Shown here one piece after another: positions 43,101-54,869 of a stretch of 58,732 nucleotides of DNA; the stretch's first letter is position 1; each line of letters starts with the position of its first letter. The DNA lies in assembly GCF_002088275.1 (NCBI RefSeq), contig NZ_AQQS01000037.1, positions 1 through 58,732 of the forward strand, in the 5' to 3' direction. The notes under the pieces were generated by a model. That model was given only the letters and a program-made list of their open reading frames with translations, was not told the origin of the DNA and ran no database searches. Made by a program: the position numbers and the translations under genes. Source of the stretch: Aurantimonas sp. 22II-16-19i. Its GTDB lineage: Bacteria > Pseudomonadota > Alphaproteobacteria > Rhizobiales > Rhizobiaceae.

Positions 43101-43888
43101 GACGCATCCCCGAGCTTCTTGCGCAGCTGGGCCGCCTCGTAGTCGAAGGCCTTGATGACGCCCCGCAGCGTGTGAACCTCGGGCTCCGACAGATTGGCCT
43201 TGGTCAGCATCGTGCGGATGTTCTGCGTCATCACCTCGCGCTTGGGCTCGGGGAAGAAGTAGCCGGCCCGCTCCAGCGAGGCTTCGAGATGGTGGAACAG
43301 TCGGAAGAGATCCTCCTTCGTCGCCGGCTCCGGCACCTTGGCCTCGAAGCGCGGCGACTGGTCCCCCTCCCGGCCCGCCGCCTGAAAGGCATAGCTCATC
43401 AGCAGCACCGCCTGGGCGATGTTGAGGGAGGCGAATTTCGGATCGACCGGAAAGGTGACGATCTCGTCGGCGAGGCCGACTTCCTCGTTCGTCAGTCCCC
43501 AGCGCTCGCGGCCGAACAGGATGCCTGTGCCCTGCCCCTCGGCCGCCCGGCGCCTCAGATCGACCGCCGCCGCCTCCGGCCCGCGCACCGGCTTGAAGCT
43601 GTCGCGGGCGCGCGCCGTCGTCGCCATGACGAAGTTCAGATCGGCGGTGGCCTCCTCGAGCGTCGCAAACAGCCGGACCGCATCGACCACATGATCGGCC
43701 CGCGAGGCCGCCGCCCGCGCCTTCTCGTTCGGCCAGCCGTCGCGCGGGTTGACGAGACGCAGGTCGGCGAGGCCGAAATTCGCCATGGCCCGCGCCACCA
43801 TGCCGATGTTCTCGCCGAGCTGCGGCTCGACGAGGACGATGGCCGGGCCGGCGCCGACGGGACCTTGCTGGCCGGTCGTTTCGCTCAA
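43097..43888 (-). CDS. TrmH family RNA methyltransferase (TrmJ-like)
   Basis: 263 residues if translation starts at the TTG at 43888, which I prefer because GGAGG stands exactly 8 bp before it and the next residues ([21 protein letters not shown]) fit the family's start. The frame is open to an ATG at 44062, but that part is Ala/Arg-rich noise. SPOUT motifs: [31 protein letters not shown], and [14 protein letters not shown]. It probably methylates a ribose in the anticodon loop of tRNA. Coupled to murI. Confidence 0.87.
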   Translation of the reverse strand: MSETTGQQGPVGAGPAIVLVEPQLGENIGMVARAMANFGLADLRLVNPRDGWPNEKARAAASRADHVVDAVRLFATLEEATADLNFVMATTARARDSFKPVRGPEAAAVDLRRRAAEGQGTGILFGRERWGLTNEEVGLADEIVTFPVDPKFASLNIAQAVLLMSYAFQAAGREGDQSPRFEAKVPEPATKEDLFRLFHHLEASLERAGYFFPEPKREVMTQNIRTMLTKANLSEPEVHTLRGVIKAFDYEAAQLRKKLGDAS

Positions 43889-44051
43889 GATGCATGCCTC
43901 CTTCGCAACGTCGGCCGGGCTTTCGCCTGCCGCATCGCGCGCCCGGCCTCCAGCGCCGGCTGCGCGGCGATCCGCGACGTTTCCGACGGCTGATAGCGCT
44001 TTGCATCCTGCCAGCCAAGCGGCTGCAGGGTCGCAAGCATCGCGCCAGGGC

Positions 44052-45545
44052 TCAGATGGCATAGCCGTCGACGCCCTGCCAGGTGATCCGGCGGACGGCC
44101 TCGGGGTCCGGCACGACGTGGTCGCTCTCGCCGAAGACCTTGGTCAGGCGCTCGCCGCCGCGATAGGCGGGCCACTCCGTCTCGGGGCTCACATGGGGGC
44201 TCGCCTCGCGCACGAAGGCGAGCCAGTGCTCGCGCATCCGCTCGGCGAGCGCGTGGCGCCGCGCATCGGGCAACACCCCGAGATAGGCCGAGCGGAAGGG
44301 CTTCAGAAAATCCTCGAAGAGCAGCGGCAGGTCGACCGAATGAGTCGCGCCGAGCCGCGACATCAGGCCCTTGGCCTCCCAGTCCAGCCGGTAGCAGTAG
44401 ACCGGATTGCCCGCAGCCGCGTGGCCGTCGGCGAAGGCGAGCGCCGGCATGCGGAAGAGCAGGTCCGTGCCGAAGGCGATCCGGCCCTTCCTGTCGTCGG
44501 CGTAGAGGCGGCCGATGCGCTCGGCGGCCTCGGGTCCGGCCAGACGCTCGATCATCTCCATCATGGCCGGCTTGTCCGTATCGATCGGCAGCAGGGGAAG
44601 GCTAGCAAAGAACGAGAACTCGTCGCGATTGGTGCCGATGAGGAGCGGCACGGGCTTTGCCGCGGCAGCAAATTCGGCCGGCAGGAGATCCGCCATCTCG
44701 TGGCCGTCGACATGCGGCCGCGAGATCACCCCGGTGTGGCTCGTCACCGCCCGCCGGGACGCCTCGTCGAGCTGCTTCGGCGTCAGCGTGAATAGGCGCT
44801 CCCGGTCGATCCGCAGCCCCATCCCCGCAGTCAGCGCCTCGCCGACCTCGACGGCCCGGGCGCGCGCATAGAAGAGGTTGAGTGCCCCGGACTGCATGAT
44901 CGCCCGGTGGTAGAGGGGCTGCGAGCCCCTCGTCACGAGGTGCCAGGCGACCGAGACCGACCCGGCCGACTCGCCGGCGATCGTCACGTTGCCGGGGTCG
45001 CCGCCGAAGGCCGCGATGTTGTCGCTCACCCATTTTAGGGCGAGGCGCTGGTCGAGGAGACCGGCATTGGCGACGAAGCGCTCGTCGCCCGGAAAGATCT
45101 CGGCGAACGGATTGAAGCCGATCAGGCCCAGACGGTAGTTCATCGTCACCACGACGACGTTGCCGCGCCGCGAAAGATCGTCGCCCGGATACTGTTCCCC
45201 CGCCCCGAGGATGAAGCCGCCGCCATGGATGAAGACGAGGACCGGCCGGGCGCCCGTCACGTCCGGCGTCCAGACGTTGAGGGAGAGGCAGTCCTCGTCG
45301 GCGCGGTGATTCGCTCCGACGAGCCGTGCCAGCGGCGGCGGCAGGAGCGGTCGCTGGGGCGCCACCGGCCCGTAGGAGAAAGCCTCCAGCGGCCGGTTGA
45401 ACGGCGCCCGCGGCTGCGGCGCCGCAAAGCGCCGGGGTCCGACGGGGGCCTGCCCATAGGGGATGCCGAGAAACCGCACCACCCGATCGCGCCACTGTCC
45501 GACGATGCGGCCGCACGCCGCCTCGATGCGCACTTCACCCGTCAT
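44052..45545 (-). CDS. Type B carboxylesterase
   Basis: 497 residues. The oxyanion stretch VFIHGGGFILG is near residue 105, the nucleophile Ser in GESAGSVSV near 190, the acidic residue in NRDEFSFF near 300 and the His in GATHSVDLPLLF near 395. No signal peptide, so cytosolic. It would hydrolyse carboxylic esters; the natural substrate is unknown. The start lies 175 bp from the divergent icd gene. Confidence 0.88.
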   Translation of the reverse strand: MTGEVRIEAACGRIVGQWRDRVVRFLGIPYGQAPVGPRRFAAPQPRAPFNRPLEAFSYGPVAPQRPLLPPPLARLVGANHRADEDCLSLNVWTPDVTGARPVLVFIHGGGFILGAGEQYPGDDLSRRGNVVVVTMNYRLGLIGFNPFAEIFPGDERFVANAGLLDQRLALKWVSDNIAAFGGDPGNVTIAGESAGSVSVAWHLVTRGSQPLYHRAIMQSGALNLFYARARAVEVGEALTAGMGLRIDRERLFTLTPKQLDEASRRAVTSHTGVISRPHVDGHEMADLLPAEFAAAAKPVPLLIGTNRDEFSFFASLPLLPIDTDKPAMMEMIERLAGPEAAERIGRLYADDRKGRIAFGTDLLFRMPALAFADGHAAAGNPVYCYRLDWEAKGLMSRLGATHSVDLPLLFEDFLKPFRSAYLGVLPDARRHALAERMREHWLAFVREASPHVSPETEWPAYRGGERLTKVFGESDHVVPDPEAVRRITWQGVDGYAI

Positions 45546-45720
45546 CAGCCGATCCCGAACCCTTCATCCTCGGCGCGCTGCGATCCCGCGCTGCCGCAAA
45601 CTTCGCCGGGCGTCGCTTTGCGTCCGCATTGGCGGGTGTTATAGGGCCGGGCAATGGATCTCGCATCCGTTCTTGGCGGGGTCCGGCCCTGCCCCACTCT
45701 GATTCCCAAGGAAGGCACCA

Positions 45721-46938
45721 ATGGCGAAGATCAAGGTCGAAAACCCGGTCGTGGAACTCGATGGCGACGAGATGACCCGGATCATCTGGCAGTTCATCAA
45801 GGACAAGCTGATCCATCCCTATCTCGACATCGACCTTGAATACTACGATCTCGGCATGGAGCATCGCGACGCGACCGACGATCAGGTCACCATCGATGCG
45901 GCCAACGCCATCAAGAAGCACGGCGTCGGCGTCAAATGCGCGACGATCACGCCGGACGAAGCCCGCGTCGAGGAATTCGGCCTGAAGAAGATGTGGCGCT
46001 CGCCGAACGGGACGATCCGCAACATCCTCGGCGGCGTGATCTTCCGCGAGCCGATCATCATGAAGAACGTGCCGCGCCTGGTACCCGGCTGGACCAAGCC
46101 GATCATCGTCGGCCGCCATGCCTTCGGCGACCAGTACCGCGCCACCGACTTCAAGTTCCCCGGCAAGGGCAAGCTGACGATGAAGTTCGTCGGCGAGGAC
46201 GGCGCGACGATCGAGCACGAGGTGTTCGACGCCCCTGCCGCCGGCGTCGCCATGGGCATGTACAATCTCGACGAGTCGATCAGGGACTTCGCCCGGGCCT
46301 CGTTCAACTACGCCCTGCAGCGCAACGTGCCGTGCTACCTGTCGACCAAGAACACCATCCTCAAGGTCTATGACGGACGCTTCAAGGACATCTTCCAGGA
46401 GATCTTCGACGCCGAATTCAAGGCGGAGTTCGACGCCAAGAAGCTGACCTATGAGCACCGGCTGATCGACGACATGGTCGCCGCCTCGCTGAAGTGGTCG
46501 GGCGGCTATGTCTGGGCCTGCAAGAACTACGACGGCGACGTGCAGTCGGACATCGTCGCGCAGGGCTTCGGATCGCTCGGCCTGATGACCTCCGTCCTGA
46601 TGACGCCGGACGGCCAGACCGTCGAGGCCGAGGCCGCCCACGGCACCGTCACCCGGCACTACCGCCAGCACCAGAAGGGCCAGGAAACCTCGACCAACCC
46701 GATTGCCTCGATCTTCGCCTGGACCCGCGGCCTTGCCCATCGCGCCAAGCTCGACGGCAACGACGCGCTGGCCGAGTTCTCCGCCAAGCTGGAGAAGGTC
46801 TGCGTCGACACCGTCGAGAGCGGCTACATGACCAAGGATCTGGCGCTTCTGATCGGCCCCGACCAGTCCTGGCTGACCACCAACGGCTTCCTCGACAAGA
46901 TCGACGAGAACCTCACCAAGGCGATGGCCGCCTCGTAA
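45721..46938 (+). CDS. icd: NADP-dependent isocitrate dehydrogenase
   Basis: 405 residues with AAGGA before the ATG. It belongs to the homodimeric eukaryotic-like class found in alphaproteobacteria: [13 protein letters not shown] near the start, [28 protein letters not shown]-like segment [14 protein letters not shown], and the conserved [25 protein letters not shown] at the coenzyme site. It turns isocitrate into 2-oxoglutarate in the TCA cycle. Confidence 0.95.
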   Translation: MAKIKVENPVVELDGDEMTRIIWQFIKDKLIHPYLDIDLEYYDLGMEHRDATDDQVTIDAANAIKKHGVGVKCATITPDEARVEEFGLKKMWRSPNGTIRNILGGVIFREPIIMKNVPRLVPGWTKPIIVGRHAFGDQYRATDFKFPGKGKLTMKFVGEDGATIEHEVFDAPAAGVAMGMYNLDESIRDFARASFNYALQRNVPCYLSTKNTILKVYDGRFKDIFQEIFDAEFKAEFDAKKLTYEHRLIDDMVAASLKWSGGYVWACKNYDGDVQSDIVAQGFGSLGLMTSVLMTPDGQTVEAEAAHGTVTRHYRQHQKGQETSTNPIASIFAWTRGLAHRAKLDGNDALAEFSAKLEKVCVDTVESGYMTKDLALLIGPDQSWLTTNGFLDKIDENLTKAMAAS

Positions 46939-46965
46939 GCTCGCCGAACCGGCTTGCCGGCTCCG

Positions 46966-47001
46966 AAGGCCCGGCGCGGTTTGATCCGCGGCGGGCCTTT
47001 T
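46966..47001 (+). terminator. Intrinsic terminator of icd
   Basis: A 14-bp GC-rich stem with one mismatch (AAGGCCCGGCGCGG and CCGCGGCGGGCCTT, loop TTTGAT) followed by TT, 27 bp after the stop. Confidence 0.8.
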
Positions 47002-47007
47002 GCTTGA

Positions 47008-47544
47008 CGAGAGGAGCGGTTTCCACTTCCCGAAAAAAGCCGTCCCGGCTGCATCGTCGCCACCTGCCGGACGGGCGAGCTTCAGGGCGCCCTCGACGTC
47101 TGGTCCGGCCTGTCCGGCTGCACGGGCAAGATCGACGACGACGGGAATTATGCCGTCCTGAAGATGCCGAGCGGCGAGGCGAAAGTCCTGATCCGGGCCG
47201 TCGATCACCCGCCGCGCGTCCATTGCGATATCGAGACCGACGACCAGAAAGCCGAAGCGACGCGGCTCGAAGGAGTCGGAGCAAGGCAAATCGGGGCGGT
47301 GAAGTCCTGGATCGTGATGGAGACGCCGACCGGCCACCGCTTCTGCCTGGTGGAGCCGCAGCGGGACGATATCGATCGCGATGCCCGAGAGTTCGACCGA
47401 TTGCCGGCCAATCCGGAAATGCGTCGCCCGATCGATCGGGCCGGCAGGGGCATCGAGCCGGCGCAGCCGTCGAGCCGAGCAAATCAAAGCGGGACGAGAT
47501 CAGCTTCGAGCGGCATCCCGCTCGATCATCCTGTTGCCGGATGA
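47008..47544 (+). pseudogene. Broken VOC (glyoxalase-like) family gene
   Basis: A frame between the TGA at 47005 and the TGA at 47542 reads clearly as a VOC protein: GCIVATCRTGELQGALDVWSG-type first module, KVLIRAVDHPPRVHCDIETD, then VMETPTGHRFCLVEPQRDD. There is no ATG, GTG or TTG in frame before this homology begins; the first ATG (47164) would cut away the first 40 residues including a metal-binding part. The 5' end is therefore lost or frameshifted. A functional shorter protein is unlikely. Confidence 0.65.
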
Positions 47545-47689
47545 TCTCTCGCGAGAACCGGCTCTCGGGTTTCGGGATCACGCCCCAGCAAAGCCGACAT
47601 CCCGGCCGACTTCGTCGATGTCACTCTCGATCCGCTGACGCAGCCGGCAGTCGAACCGGCAGCGTCTCACCTGACCTGCCTGGCGGGTG

Positions 47690-50353
47690 TCAGCCCGCCA
47701 TTGCCGCCTCGACCGCGGCCACCGCCTGGGCGGCACTGTCGCCGTCCGGGCCACCGGCCTGTGCCATGTCGGGCCGCCCGCCGCCGCCCTTGCCGCCGAT
47801 TGCGAGGCTCGCGGCCCGGACCAGCTCGACGGCGTCGAAGCGACCAGTAAGGTCCGGCGTCACCCCGACGACGACCGAGGCCTTGCCGTCGGCGACCGCG
47901 ACCAGCGTGACGACACCCGAGCCGATCTGCGCCTTGGTGTCGTCGACAAGTCCTTTCAGGTCCTTCGGCGAGACGCCTTCGAGGACGCGCCCGACGAAGG
48001 CGACGCCGGCCACTTCCTGCGGCGCGGCGCCCGACGAAGCCCCGGCACCGTCGCCGACGAGGGCGAGCTTCTTCCTGGCCTCAGCCAGTTCGCGCTCGAG
48101 CCGGCGGCGCTCCTCGACGATCGCGTCGAGCCGGTCCGCCACTTCGCCCTGGGAGACCTTCAGCGCCGCCGCCATCCGGCGCACGCGCTGGTCCTGCTCC
48201 AGGAGATGGGCCCGCGCGGCATCGCCGGTCAGCGCTTCCACCCGGCGCACGCCAGCCGCGACGCCGCCCTCGGCGACGACGTGGACGAGGCCGATGTCGC
48301 CGGTCGCGCGCACATGGGTTCCGCCGCAAAGCTCGACGGAATAAGCCTTGCCGGCCTTCTCGCCTTCCTCGGCGACGCCCATCGAGACGACCCGGACCTC
48401 GTCGCCGTATTTCTCCCCGAACAGCGCCATGGCGCCGGATTCGATCGCGTCGTCAACGGCCATCAGCCGGGTCTCGACGGGAGCATTCTGGAGAATGATC
48501 GCATTGGCGAGCCGCTCGACCTCCGCGATCTCCGCCACCTCGATCGGCTTGGGATGTGAGAAGTCGAAGCGCAGGCGATCGGGCGCCACCATCGAGCCCT
48601 TCTGGGCGACATGGCTGCCGAGAACTTCCCGCAGCGCCTCGTGCAGCAGATGCGTCGCCGAATGGTTGGCACGGATCTGGGTGCGACGGCGGTGATCGAC
48701 CTCGAGATCGAGCGCCATGCCGACCTTCACCCGTCCCTTGGTGACGCGGGCCCGGTGGACGAAGAGCCCCTCGGCGAACTTGCGTGTGTCGGTGACGGAA
48801 ATCTCGACGCCTTCGCCGCGCATCACGCCGGTGTCGCCGAGCTGGCCGCCGGACTCGCCGTAGAACGGCGTCTGGTTGACCACCACCGAAACCTCGTCGC
48901 CCTCGCCGGCCTCGCCGACCTCGGCGCCGTCCTTCACCAGAGCCACCACCGCGCCTTCGGCCCGCTCGGTGCCGTAGCCGAGAAATTCGGTCGCGCCGAC
49001 GCGCTCGCGGATCGGATACCAGACGTTTTCGGCCGCCGCCTCGCCGGAGCCGGCCCAGCTCGCCCGTGCCTCGGCTTTCTGGCGCTCCATGGCGGTGTTG
49101 AAGCTGTCGAGATCGACCTCGATGCCGCGCTGGCGCAAGGCGTCCTGGGTCAGGTCCAGCGGAAACCCATAGGTGTCGTAGAGCTTGAACGCGGTCTCGC
49201 CGGACAGGCGCTCGCCGGTCGCCATGCCCTCGGTCGCGCCGGCGAGCAGCGTCAGTCCGCGGTCCAGCGTCTGCAGGAAGCGCTTCTCCTCGAGCTTCAG
49301 CGTCTCGGAAATCAGCGCCTCGGCCCGCCCGAGCTCGGGATAGGCCCGGCCCATCTCGGCGACCAGCGTCGGTACCAGCTTGAACAGCACCGGCTCCTGC
49401 GCCCCGAGCATCCGCGCGTGGCGCATGGCGCGGCGCATGATGCGGCGAAGGACATAGCCGCGGCCCTCGTTCGACGGCAGAACGCCGTCGGCGATCAGGA
49501 AGGACGTCGCCCGCAGATGGTCGGCGATCACCCGGTGGCTCGCCACCTTGCCGCCCACCGCCTCGGAGCCGATCGCATGTTCGACGGCGCCGATCAGGGT
49601 GCGGAAGAGATCGGTCTCGTAGTTCGAATGGACGCCCTGGAGGATGGCCGCCATCCGCTCGAGGCCCATGCCGGTGTCGATCGAGGGGCGCGGCAGGTCG
49701 AGCCGCGTCGACCCGTCGACCTGGTCGAACTGCATGAAGACGAGGTTCCAGAATTCGAGGAACCGGTCGCCGTCCTCGTCCGGGCTTCCCGGAGGGCCGC
49801 CGGCAACGCTCTCGCCCTGGTCGAAGAAGATCTCCGAGCACGGGCCGCACGGACCGGTCTCACCCATGGTCCAGAAGTTGTCGGAGGTCGGGATGCGGAT
49901 GATCCGGTCATCGGACAGACCGGCGATCTTCTTCCACAGGGCGGCCGCGTCCTCGTCCTCGGAAAAGACCGTCACGAGGAGACGGTCCTTGGGCAGGCCG
50001 AACTCCTTCGTCGTCAGGTTCCAGGCAAGCTCGATCGCCCGCTCCTTGAAATAGTCCCCGAAGGAGAAATTCCCGAGCATCTCGAAGAAGGTGTGGTGGC
50101 GCGCGGTGTAGCCGACATTGTCGAGATCGTTGTGCTTGCCGCCGGCGCGCACGACCTTCTGCGCGGTGGTCGCGCGGCTGTAGGGTCGCTTCTCGAGGCC
50201 CGTGAAGACGTTCTTGAACTGCACCATGCCGGCATTGGTGAACATCAGCGTCGGGTCGTTGCGCGGCACCAGCGGCGAGGAGGCGACCCGTTCGTGCCCG
50301 TTCTTCTCGAAATATTCGAGAAAAGCCGACCGGATTTCATTGACGCCACTCAT
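47690..50353 (-). CDS. alaS: Alanyl-tRNA synthetase
   Basis: 887 residues, full length. Class II motifs at the N-terminus ([18 protein letters not shown]), an editing domain with [16 protein letters not shown] and [13 protein letters not shown], and a C-terminal oligomerisation and DHHA1 region ([18 protein letters not shown]). It charges tRNA-Ala and clears mischarged Ser/Gly. Downstream of recA on the same strand, as in many alphaproteobacteria. Confidence 0.96.
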   Translation of the reverse strand: MSGVNEIRSAFLEYFEKNGHERVASSPLVPRNDPTLMFTNAGMVQFKNVFTGLEKRPYSRATTAQKVVRAGGKHNDLDNVGYTARHHTFFEMLGNFSFGDYFKERAIELAWNLTTKEFGLPKDRLLVTVFSEDEDAAALWKKIAGLSDDRIIRIPTSDNFWTMGETGPCGPCSEIFFDQGESVAGGPPGSPDEDGDRFLEFWNLVFMQFDQVDGSTRLDLPRPSIDTGMGLERMAAILQGVHSNYETDLFRTLIGAVEHAIGSEAVGGKVASHRVIADHLRATSFLIADGVLPSNEGRGYVLRRIMRRAMRHARMLGAQEPVLFKLVPTLVAEMGRAYPELGRAEALISETLKLEEKRFLQTLDRGLTLLAGATEGMATGERLSGETAFKLYDTYGFPLDLTQDALRQRGIEVDLDSFNTAMERQKAEARASWAGSGEAAAENVWYPIRERVGATEFLGYGTERAEGAVVALVKDGAEVGEAGEGDEVSVVVNQTPFYGESGGQLGDTGVMRGEGVEISVTDTRKFAEGLFVHRARVTKGRVKVGMALDLEVDHRRRTQIRANHSATHLLHEALREVLGSHVAQKGSMVAPDRLRFDFSHPKPIEVAEIAEVERLANAIILQNAPVETRLMAVDDAIESGAMALFGEKYGDEVRVVSMGVAEEGEKAGKAYSVELCGGTHVRATGDIGLVHVVAEGGVAAGVRRVEALTGDAARAHLLEQDQRVRRMAAALKVSQGEVADRLDAIVEERRRLERELAEARKKLALVGDGAGASSGAAPQEVAGVAFVGRVLEGVSPKDLKGLVDDTKAQIGSGVVTLVAVADGKASVVVGVTPDLTGRFDAVELVRAASLAIGGKGGGGRPDMAQAGGPDGDSAAQAVAAVEAAMAG

Positions 50354-50527
50354 GAGCGAGACCTTCGCAAGACATTACGGATCGATTGGCCACATCCCAT
50401 CACGTCAAGCGACCGGCGAGACCGTCGCGCCTTTTACAAAGGGCAGCCGCCCATGTCCATCGACCGCTCGCGGCGCCGCCCGCGCCTTCCAACGGGCGGC
50501 GGAATGGAAATCTCGCGACCCTGCATA

Positions 50528-50552
50528 GCGCCGCCGCTCGAAACGGCGGCGC
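50528..50552 (-). terminator. Hairpin after recA
   Basis: A perfect 9-bp stem (GCGCCGCCG and CGGCGGCGC, 7-base loop) lies 28 bp past the recA stop, between recA and alaS. The T-run is on the plus-strand side only, so function as a recA terminator is probable but not certain. Confidence 0.45.
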
Positions 50553-50579
50553 GGCCTTTTCAGGCATCTCCGGGTGAGA

Positions 50580-51650
<1,071 letters not shown>

Positions 51651-51712
51651 GGTGACGAGACCTTATTTCACGCGCCAATGAGGGGTGCAACATGCGAAAT
51701 CCATTCGTTTTC

Positions 51713-51758
51713 GTACCGCATTTGTTCTCGCCCCGCAAGGAATATTCGCGATTTGTTC
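51713..51758. promoter_or_regulatory. Two imperfect SOS boxes upstream of recA
   Basis: The alphaproteobacterial LexA site is GTTC-N7-GTTC. Here GTACcgcatttGTTC (51713-51727) and ATTCgcgatttGTTC (51744-51758) each match 7 of the 8 fixed bases. They lie 63-108 bp before the recA start and also face the divergent kinase gene. Confidence 0.6.
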
Positions 51759-51802
51759 GCATTCGCGAATCGCGCTGAGTGAAACGTGGTAGTTAAAATG
51801 CG

Positions 51803-52759
51803 ATGAACATGTCCCGCGGCAGCTCCGCCCCCTCGGTCCTGTTGATCGGAGCAGCCCATGTGGACCGCCGCGCCAGGGCCGGCGGGCCGTTTCATCCGGC
51901 TGCTTCCAATCCGGGCACCTTGAGCGACATGCCGGGCGGCGCGGCCTTCAACGCCGGCGTCGCGCTGCGGGCCCTCGGCTGCAGGGTCGGCCTCGTCGGC
52001 GCGCGCGGCGGCGACGCCGACGGCCGGCGGATCGCGGCGGAGATCGAAACCGTCGGGCTGAGCGATCTCTCGGTCACCTTTCTCGACCGCAAGACCCCCA
52101 CTTACACGGCCATCCTCGACGATCGCGGCGAACTCGTCGCGGGCGTCGCCGACATGGCTCTCTACGACCGGCTCGGCCCGAAGACGCTGCGGCGCCGCGT
52201 GGTGCGGGACGCGGTCGCCCGGGCCGACGCCCTCCTGATCGATGCCAATCTTCCGGCGGAGACCATCGCGGCCGCCATCGAGGCCGCAGAGGGCCGGCCG
52301 GTCGCCGCGATCGGCGTCTCGCCGGCCAAAGTCCGGCGGCTCCTGCCCGTCCTGCCTCAGCTGACGGCTATCTTCCTGTCGCGGGCCGAGGCGGCGGCGC
52401 TCGCCGAGGTCACCGCGGCGACGAACCTCCAGCTGATCTGCCAGCTCTTCGCCGAGCTCGGCGCCCGGCGCGCGGTGATCTCCGACGGCGGCCGGGCAGC
52501 GGCGATCCTCGATGGCGACGCGATCGTCTTCCAGCGGCCGCCGGCGGTCCGCCCCCACGACGTCACCGGCGCCGGCGACACCCTGGCCGCCGTCGCCTTC
52601 GTCGGCCATATCGGTGGCGCATCCTTTCTCGACGGCGCTCGCCGGGGCATCGTCGCGGCGTCGCTGCGGATCTCCTCGGCCAGCTTTCCGCCCGAGGACC
52701 TCGTCGCCGGCATCGACCGCCTGGTCCCGCAGCTGCCGGCCCCGACCACAGACCATTGA
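51803..52759 (+). CDS. psuK: PfkB family kinase, probable pseudouridine kinase
   Basis: 318 residues. Ribokinase-fold motifs: an LLIGAAHVDRRA start, MPGGAAFNAGVALRALG near residue 50 and the anion-hole/base motif DVTGAGDTLAAV near 255. The pseudouridine-5'-phosphate glycosidase gene follows 10 bp downstream, which indicates pseudouridine phosphorylation as the job. Divergent from recA. Confidence 0.87.
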   Translation: MNMSRGSSAPSVLLIGAAHVDRRARAGGPFHPAASNPGTLSDMPGGAAFNAGVALRALGCRVGLVGARGGDADGRRIAAEIETVGLSDLSVTFLDRKTPTYTAILDDRGELVAGVADMALYDRLGPKTLRRRVVRDAVARADALLIDANLPAETIAAAIEAAEGRPVAAIGVSPAKVRRLLPVLPQLTAIFLSRAEAAALAEVTAATNLQLICQLFAELGARRAVISDGGRAAAILDGDAIVFQRPPAVRPHDVTGAGDTLAAVAFVGHIGGASFLDGARRGIVAASLRISSASFPPEDLVAGIDRLVPQLPAPTTDH

Positions 52760-52769
52760 GATCTCTCCC

Positions 52770-53681
52770 ATGACCGATCACCTCATGTTGTCCCCCGCGG
52801 TCGCAGCGGCGAAGGCTGCCGGAAATCCCCTCGTCGCGCTCGAATCGACCATCGTCACCCATGGCATGCCCTACCCGGCCAACCTGCGGACGGCGCTGGC
52901 CGTCGAGGCGGCCGTCCGCGACAGCGGCGCCGAGCCCGCGACCATCGCCGTCATCGACGGCCGAGTCCGCATCGGCCTCGAGACCGACGAACTGGCGGCG
53001 CTGGCCGAGGCGCGGGACGTGATGAAGCTGTCACGCGCCGACCTGGCCTTCGCCGTCGCTTCGGGCCGCACCGGCTCGACCACCGTCGCGGCGACGATGA
53101 TCGCGGCGAGAGCCGCCGGCCTCTCGGTCTTCGCGACGGGCGGCATCGGCGGCGTCCACCGCGGCGGCGAGACGAGCCTCGACGTCTCGGCCGATCTCGA
53201 GGAACTGGCGCGCACCGATGTGATCGTCGTCTCGGCCGGCGCCAAGGCGATCCTCGATATCGGCCGGACGCTGGAATATCTGGAGACCAAGGGCGTCCCC
53301 GTCGTGGTCTATGGCAGCGACGAGCTGCCGGCCTTCTGGTCGAGGCAATCGGGACATGCCGCCCCGCTGCGGCTCGACGCGCCAGCCGAGATCGCGCGCT
53401 TCCACAAGGCCCGGGCGGCGCTGGGGATCGCAGGCGGAATGCTCGTCGCCAATCCGCTCGACGCCGCAAACGCCATCCCCCGCGAGACCGTCGAGGGCTG
53501 GATCGAGCAGGCGCTCGGCGAAGCCGCGGCGAAGAGTGTTGCCGGCAAGGCGGTCACGCCGTTCCTGCTCGGGCGGATCGTCGAGCTCAGCGAGGGCCGC
53601 TCGCTGGAGGCAAACATCGCGCTGATCAAGGCGAATGCCCGGCTTGCCGGCGAGATCGCTGTGGCGCTCGCACAGGATTGA
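52770..53681 (+). CDS. psuG: Pseudouridine-5'-phosphate glycosidase
   Basis: 303 residues from the ATG at 52770. NPLVALESTIVTHGMPYP at the start, SRADLAFAVASGRTGSTTVAAT, FATGGIGGVHRGGE and VVSAGAKAILDIGRTLEYLET are unmistakable for PsuG. It splits pseudouridine 5'-phosphate to uracil and ribose 5-phosphate. Operon with psuK. Confidence 0.95.
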   Translation: MTDHLMLSPAVAAAKAAGNPLVALESTIVTHGMPYPANLRTALAVEAAVRDSGAEPATIAVIDGRVRIGLETDELAALAEARDVMKLSRADLAFAVASGRTGSTTVAATMIAARAAGLSVFATGGIGGVHRGGETSLDVSADLEELARTDVIVVSAGAKAILDIGRTLEYLETKGVPVVVYGSDELPAFWSRQSGHAAPLRLDAPAEIARFHKARAALGIAGGMLVANPLDAANAIPRETVEGWIEQALGEAAAKSVAGKAVTPFLLGRIVELSEGRSLEANIALIKANARLAGEIAVALAQD

Positions 53682-53790
53682 GGGCGCTCGGCGAGGCTGA
53701 AGGCGCCGGCCTGCAGGATTTCCGATCCTGGGGCGCGGCAGGCGCAGGCCCCTCTCCCGCGATGGATGGCGATGGCTGGGAGCCGTGCCT

Positions 53791-54702
53791 TCAAGCCTGC
53801 CGAACGATGCCGCCGATCGCGTTGACGAGCAGCCGCGCCGCGGTCAGGGCCGAGATCCCGTCCATGTCGGCGGGCGGATAGAGTTCGACGAGATCGAACC
53901 CCGCGATCCGGCCTTTCCTTCGAACACCTGCGATCAGATCGATCACCTGCGTGTAGGTGAGGCCGCCCGGCGTCCGCGCGGCAACGCCCGGCATGACGCC
54001 GGGATCGAGGCCGTCGCAATCGAGAGTGATGACGACCCGCGCATCGTCCGGAATGGCATGGAGGGCGACTTCGACGCCGCGGGCATGGACATCGCGGGCC
54101 GTGACGAGACGACTGCCATAGCGCCGCGCCGCCTCGTATTCCTCGCGCCGGGCACTGCCGACGCTGCGCAGGCCGACCTGGACGATACCCGCGACATGGG
54201 GCATCTCGCTGGCGCGCCGCATCGGGCTCGAATAGCCGAAGCGTTCGCCGTCGATCTCGTCGCGCCAGTCGAGATGGGCGTCGATCTGCAGGATCCAGAC
54301 GGGACCATGATCGGCAAACCCCGCCAGGAAGGGGATCGGTACGGAATCGTCGCCGCCGATCAGGATCGGCACGGCCGGCATGGCCAGAACCTCCCGGGTC
54401 TTCGCTTCGATCAGGGCCCGGTTGCCGGCATTGTCGTGCAGTCTGGTGGGGAGGTCGCCGGCGTCGATGCACGAGATCGGCCCGCCATCGAAGAGCGGCC
54501 CACCGAGATCGAAATCCCAATGGCCAACGAGGGATGCATCCTCCTCGCTCGCCTTCCGGATCGCCTCGGCGGCCAGCGCATGGCCGCCGTCGTCCCTGCC
54601 CGGATAGCTGCTGCCGTGGCCGGCGGCAAAGATGACGGCGCGAACAGCGCCGACATCGTCGAGACGATCGGGAAGGCCGAGAAACGGCGGGAAACCGGTC
54701 AT
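53791..54702 (-). CDS. Arginase/agmatinase family ureohydrolase
   Basis: 303 residues from the ATG at 54702; the open frame extends upstream without family sequence. The metal motifs are GGDDSVPIP (about 115), DAHLDWRDE (about 140) and DCDGLDPGVMPG (about 225). The first normally reads GGDHS, with the His a Mn ligand, so this member has Asp in that place. It hydrolyses a guanidino compound, such as agmatine or guanidinobutyrate; the exact substrate is open. Confidence 0.85.
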   Translation of the reverse strand: MTGFPPFLGLPDRLDDVGAVRAVIFAAGHGSSYPGRDDGGHALAAEAIRKASEEDASLVGHWDFDLGGPLFDGGPISCIDAGDLPTRLHDNAGNRALIEAKTREVLAMPAVPILIGGDDSVPIPFLAGFADHGPVWILQIDAHLDWRDEIDGERFGYSSPMRRASEMPHVAGIVQVGLRSVGSARREEYEAARRYGSRLVTARDVHARGVEVALHAIPDDARVVITLDCDGLDPGVMPGVAARTPGGLTYTQVIDLIAGVRRKGRIAGFDLVELYPPADMDGISALTAARLLVNAIGGIVRQA

Positions 54703-54869
54703 TGCGAAAGAGCCCCGATGATCGTCCTCGTCAGACCCGAGCCTGAAGCCACCATGGCACTCCCCCGGGGGCGATACCGGGCTTGGCCGAACCCGAACCG
54801 TCCAGCCGATCGGGGCGTCCGCGCGGTGGCCCCCGCATCGCAGCCCACAATCGCAGCGCACCGCCAGGA

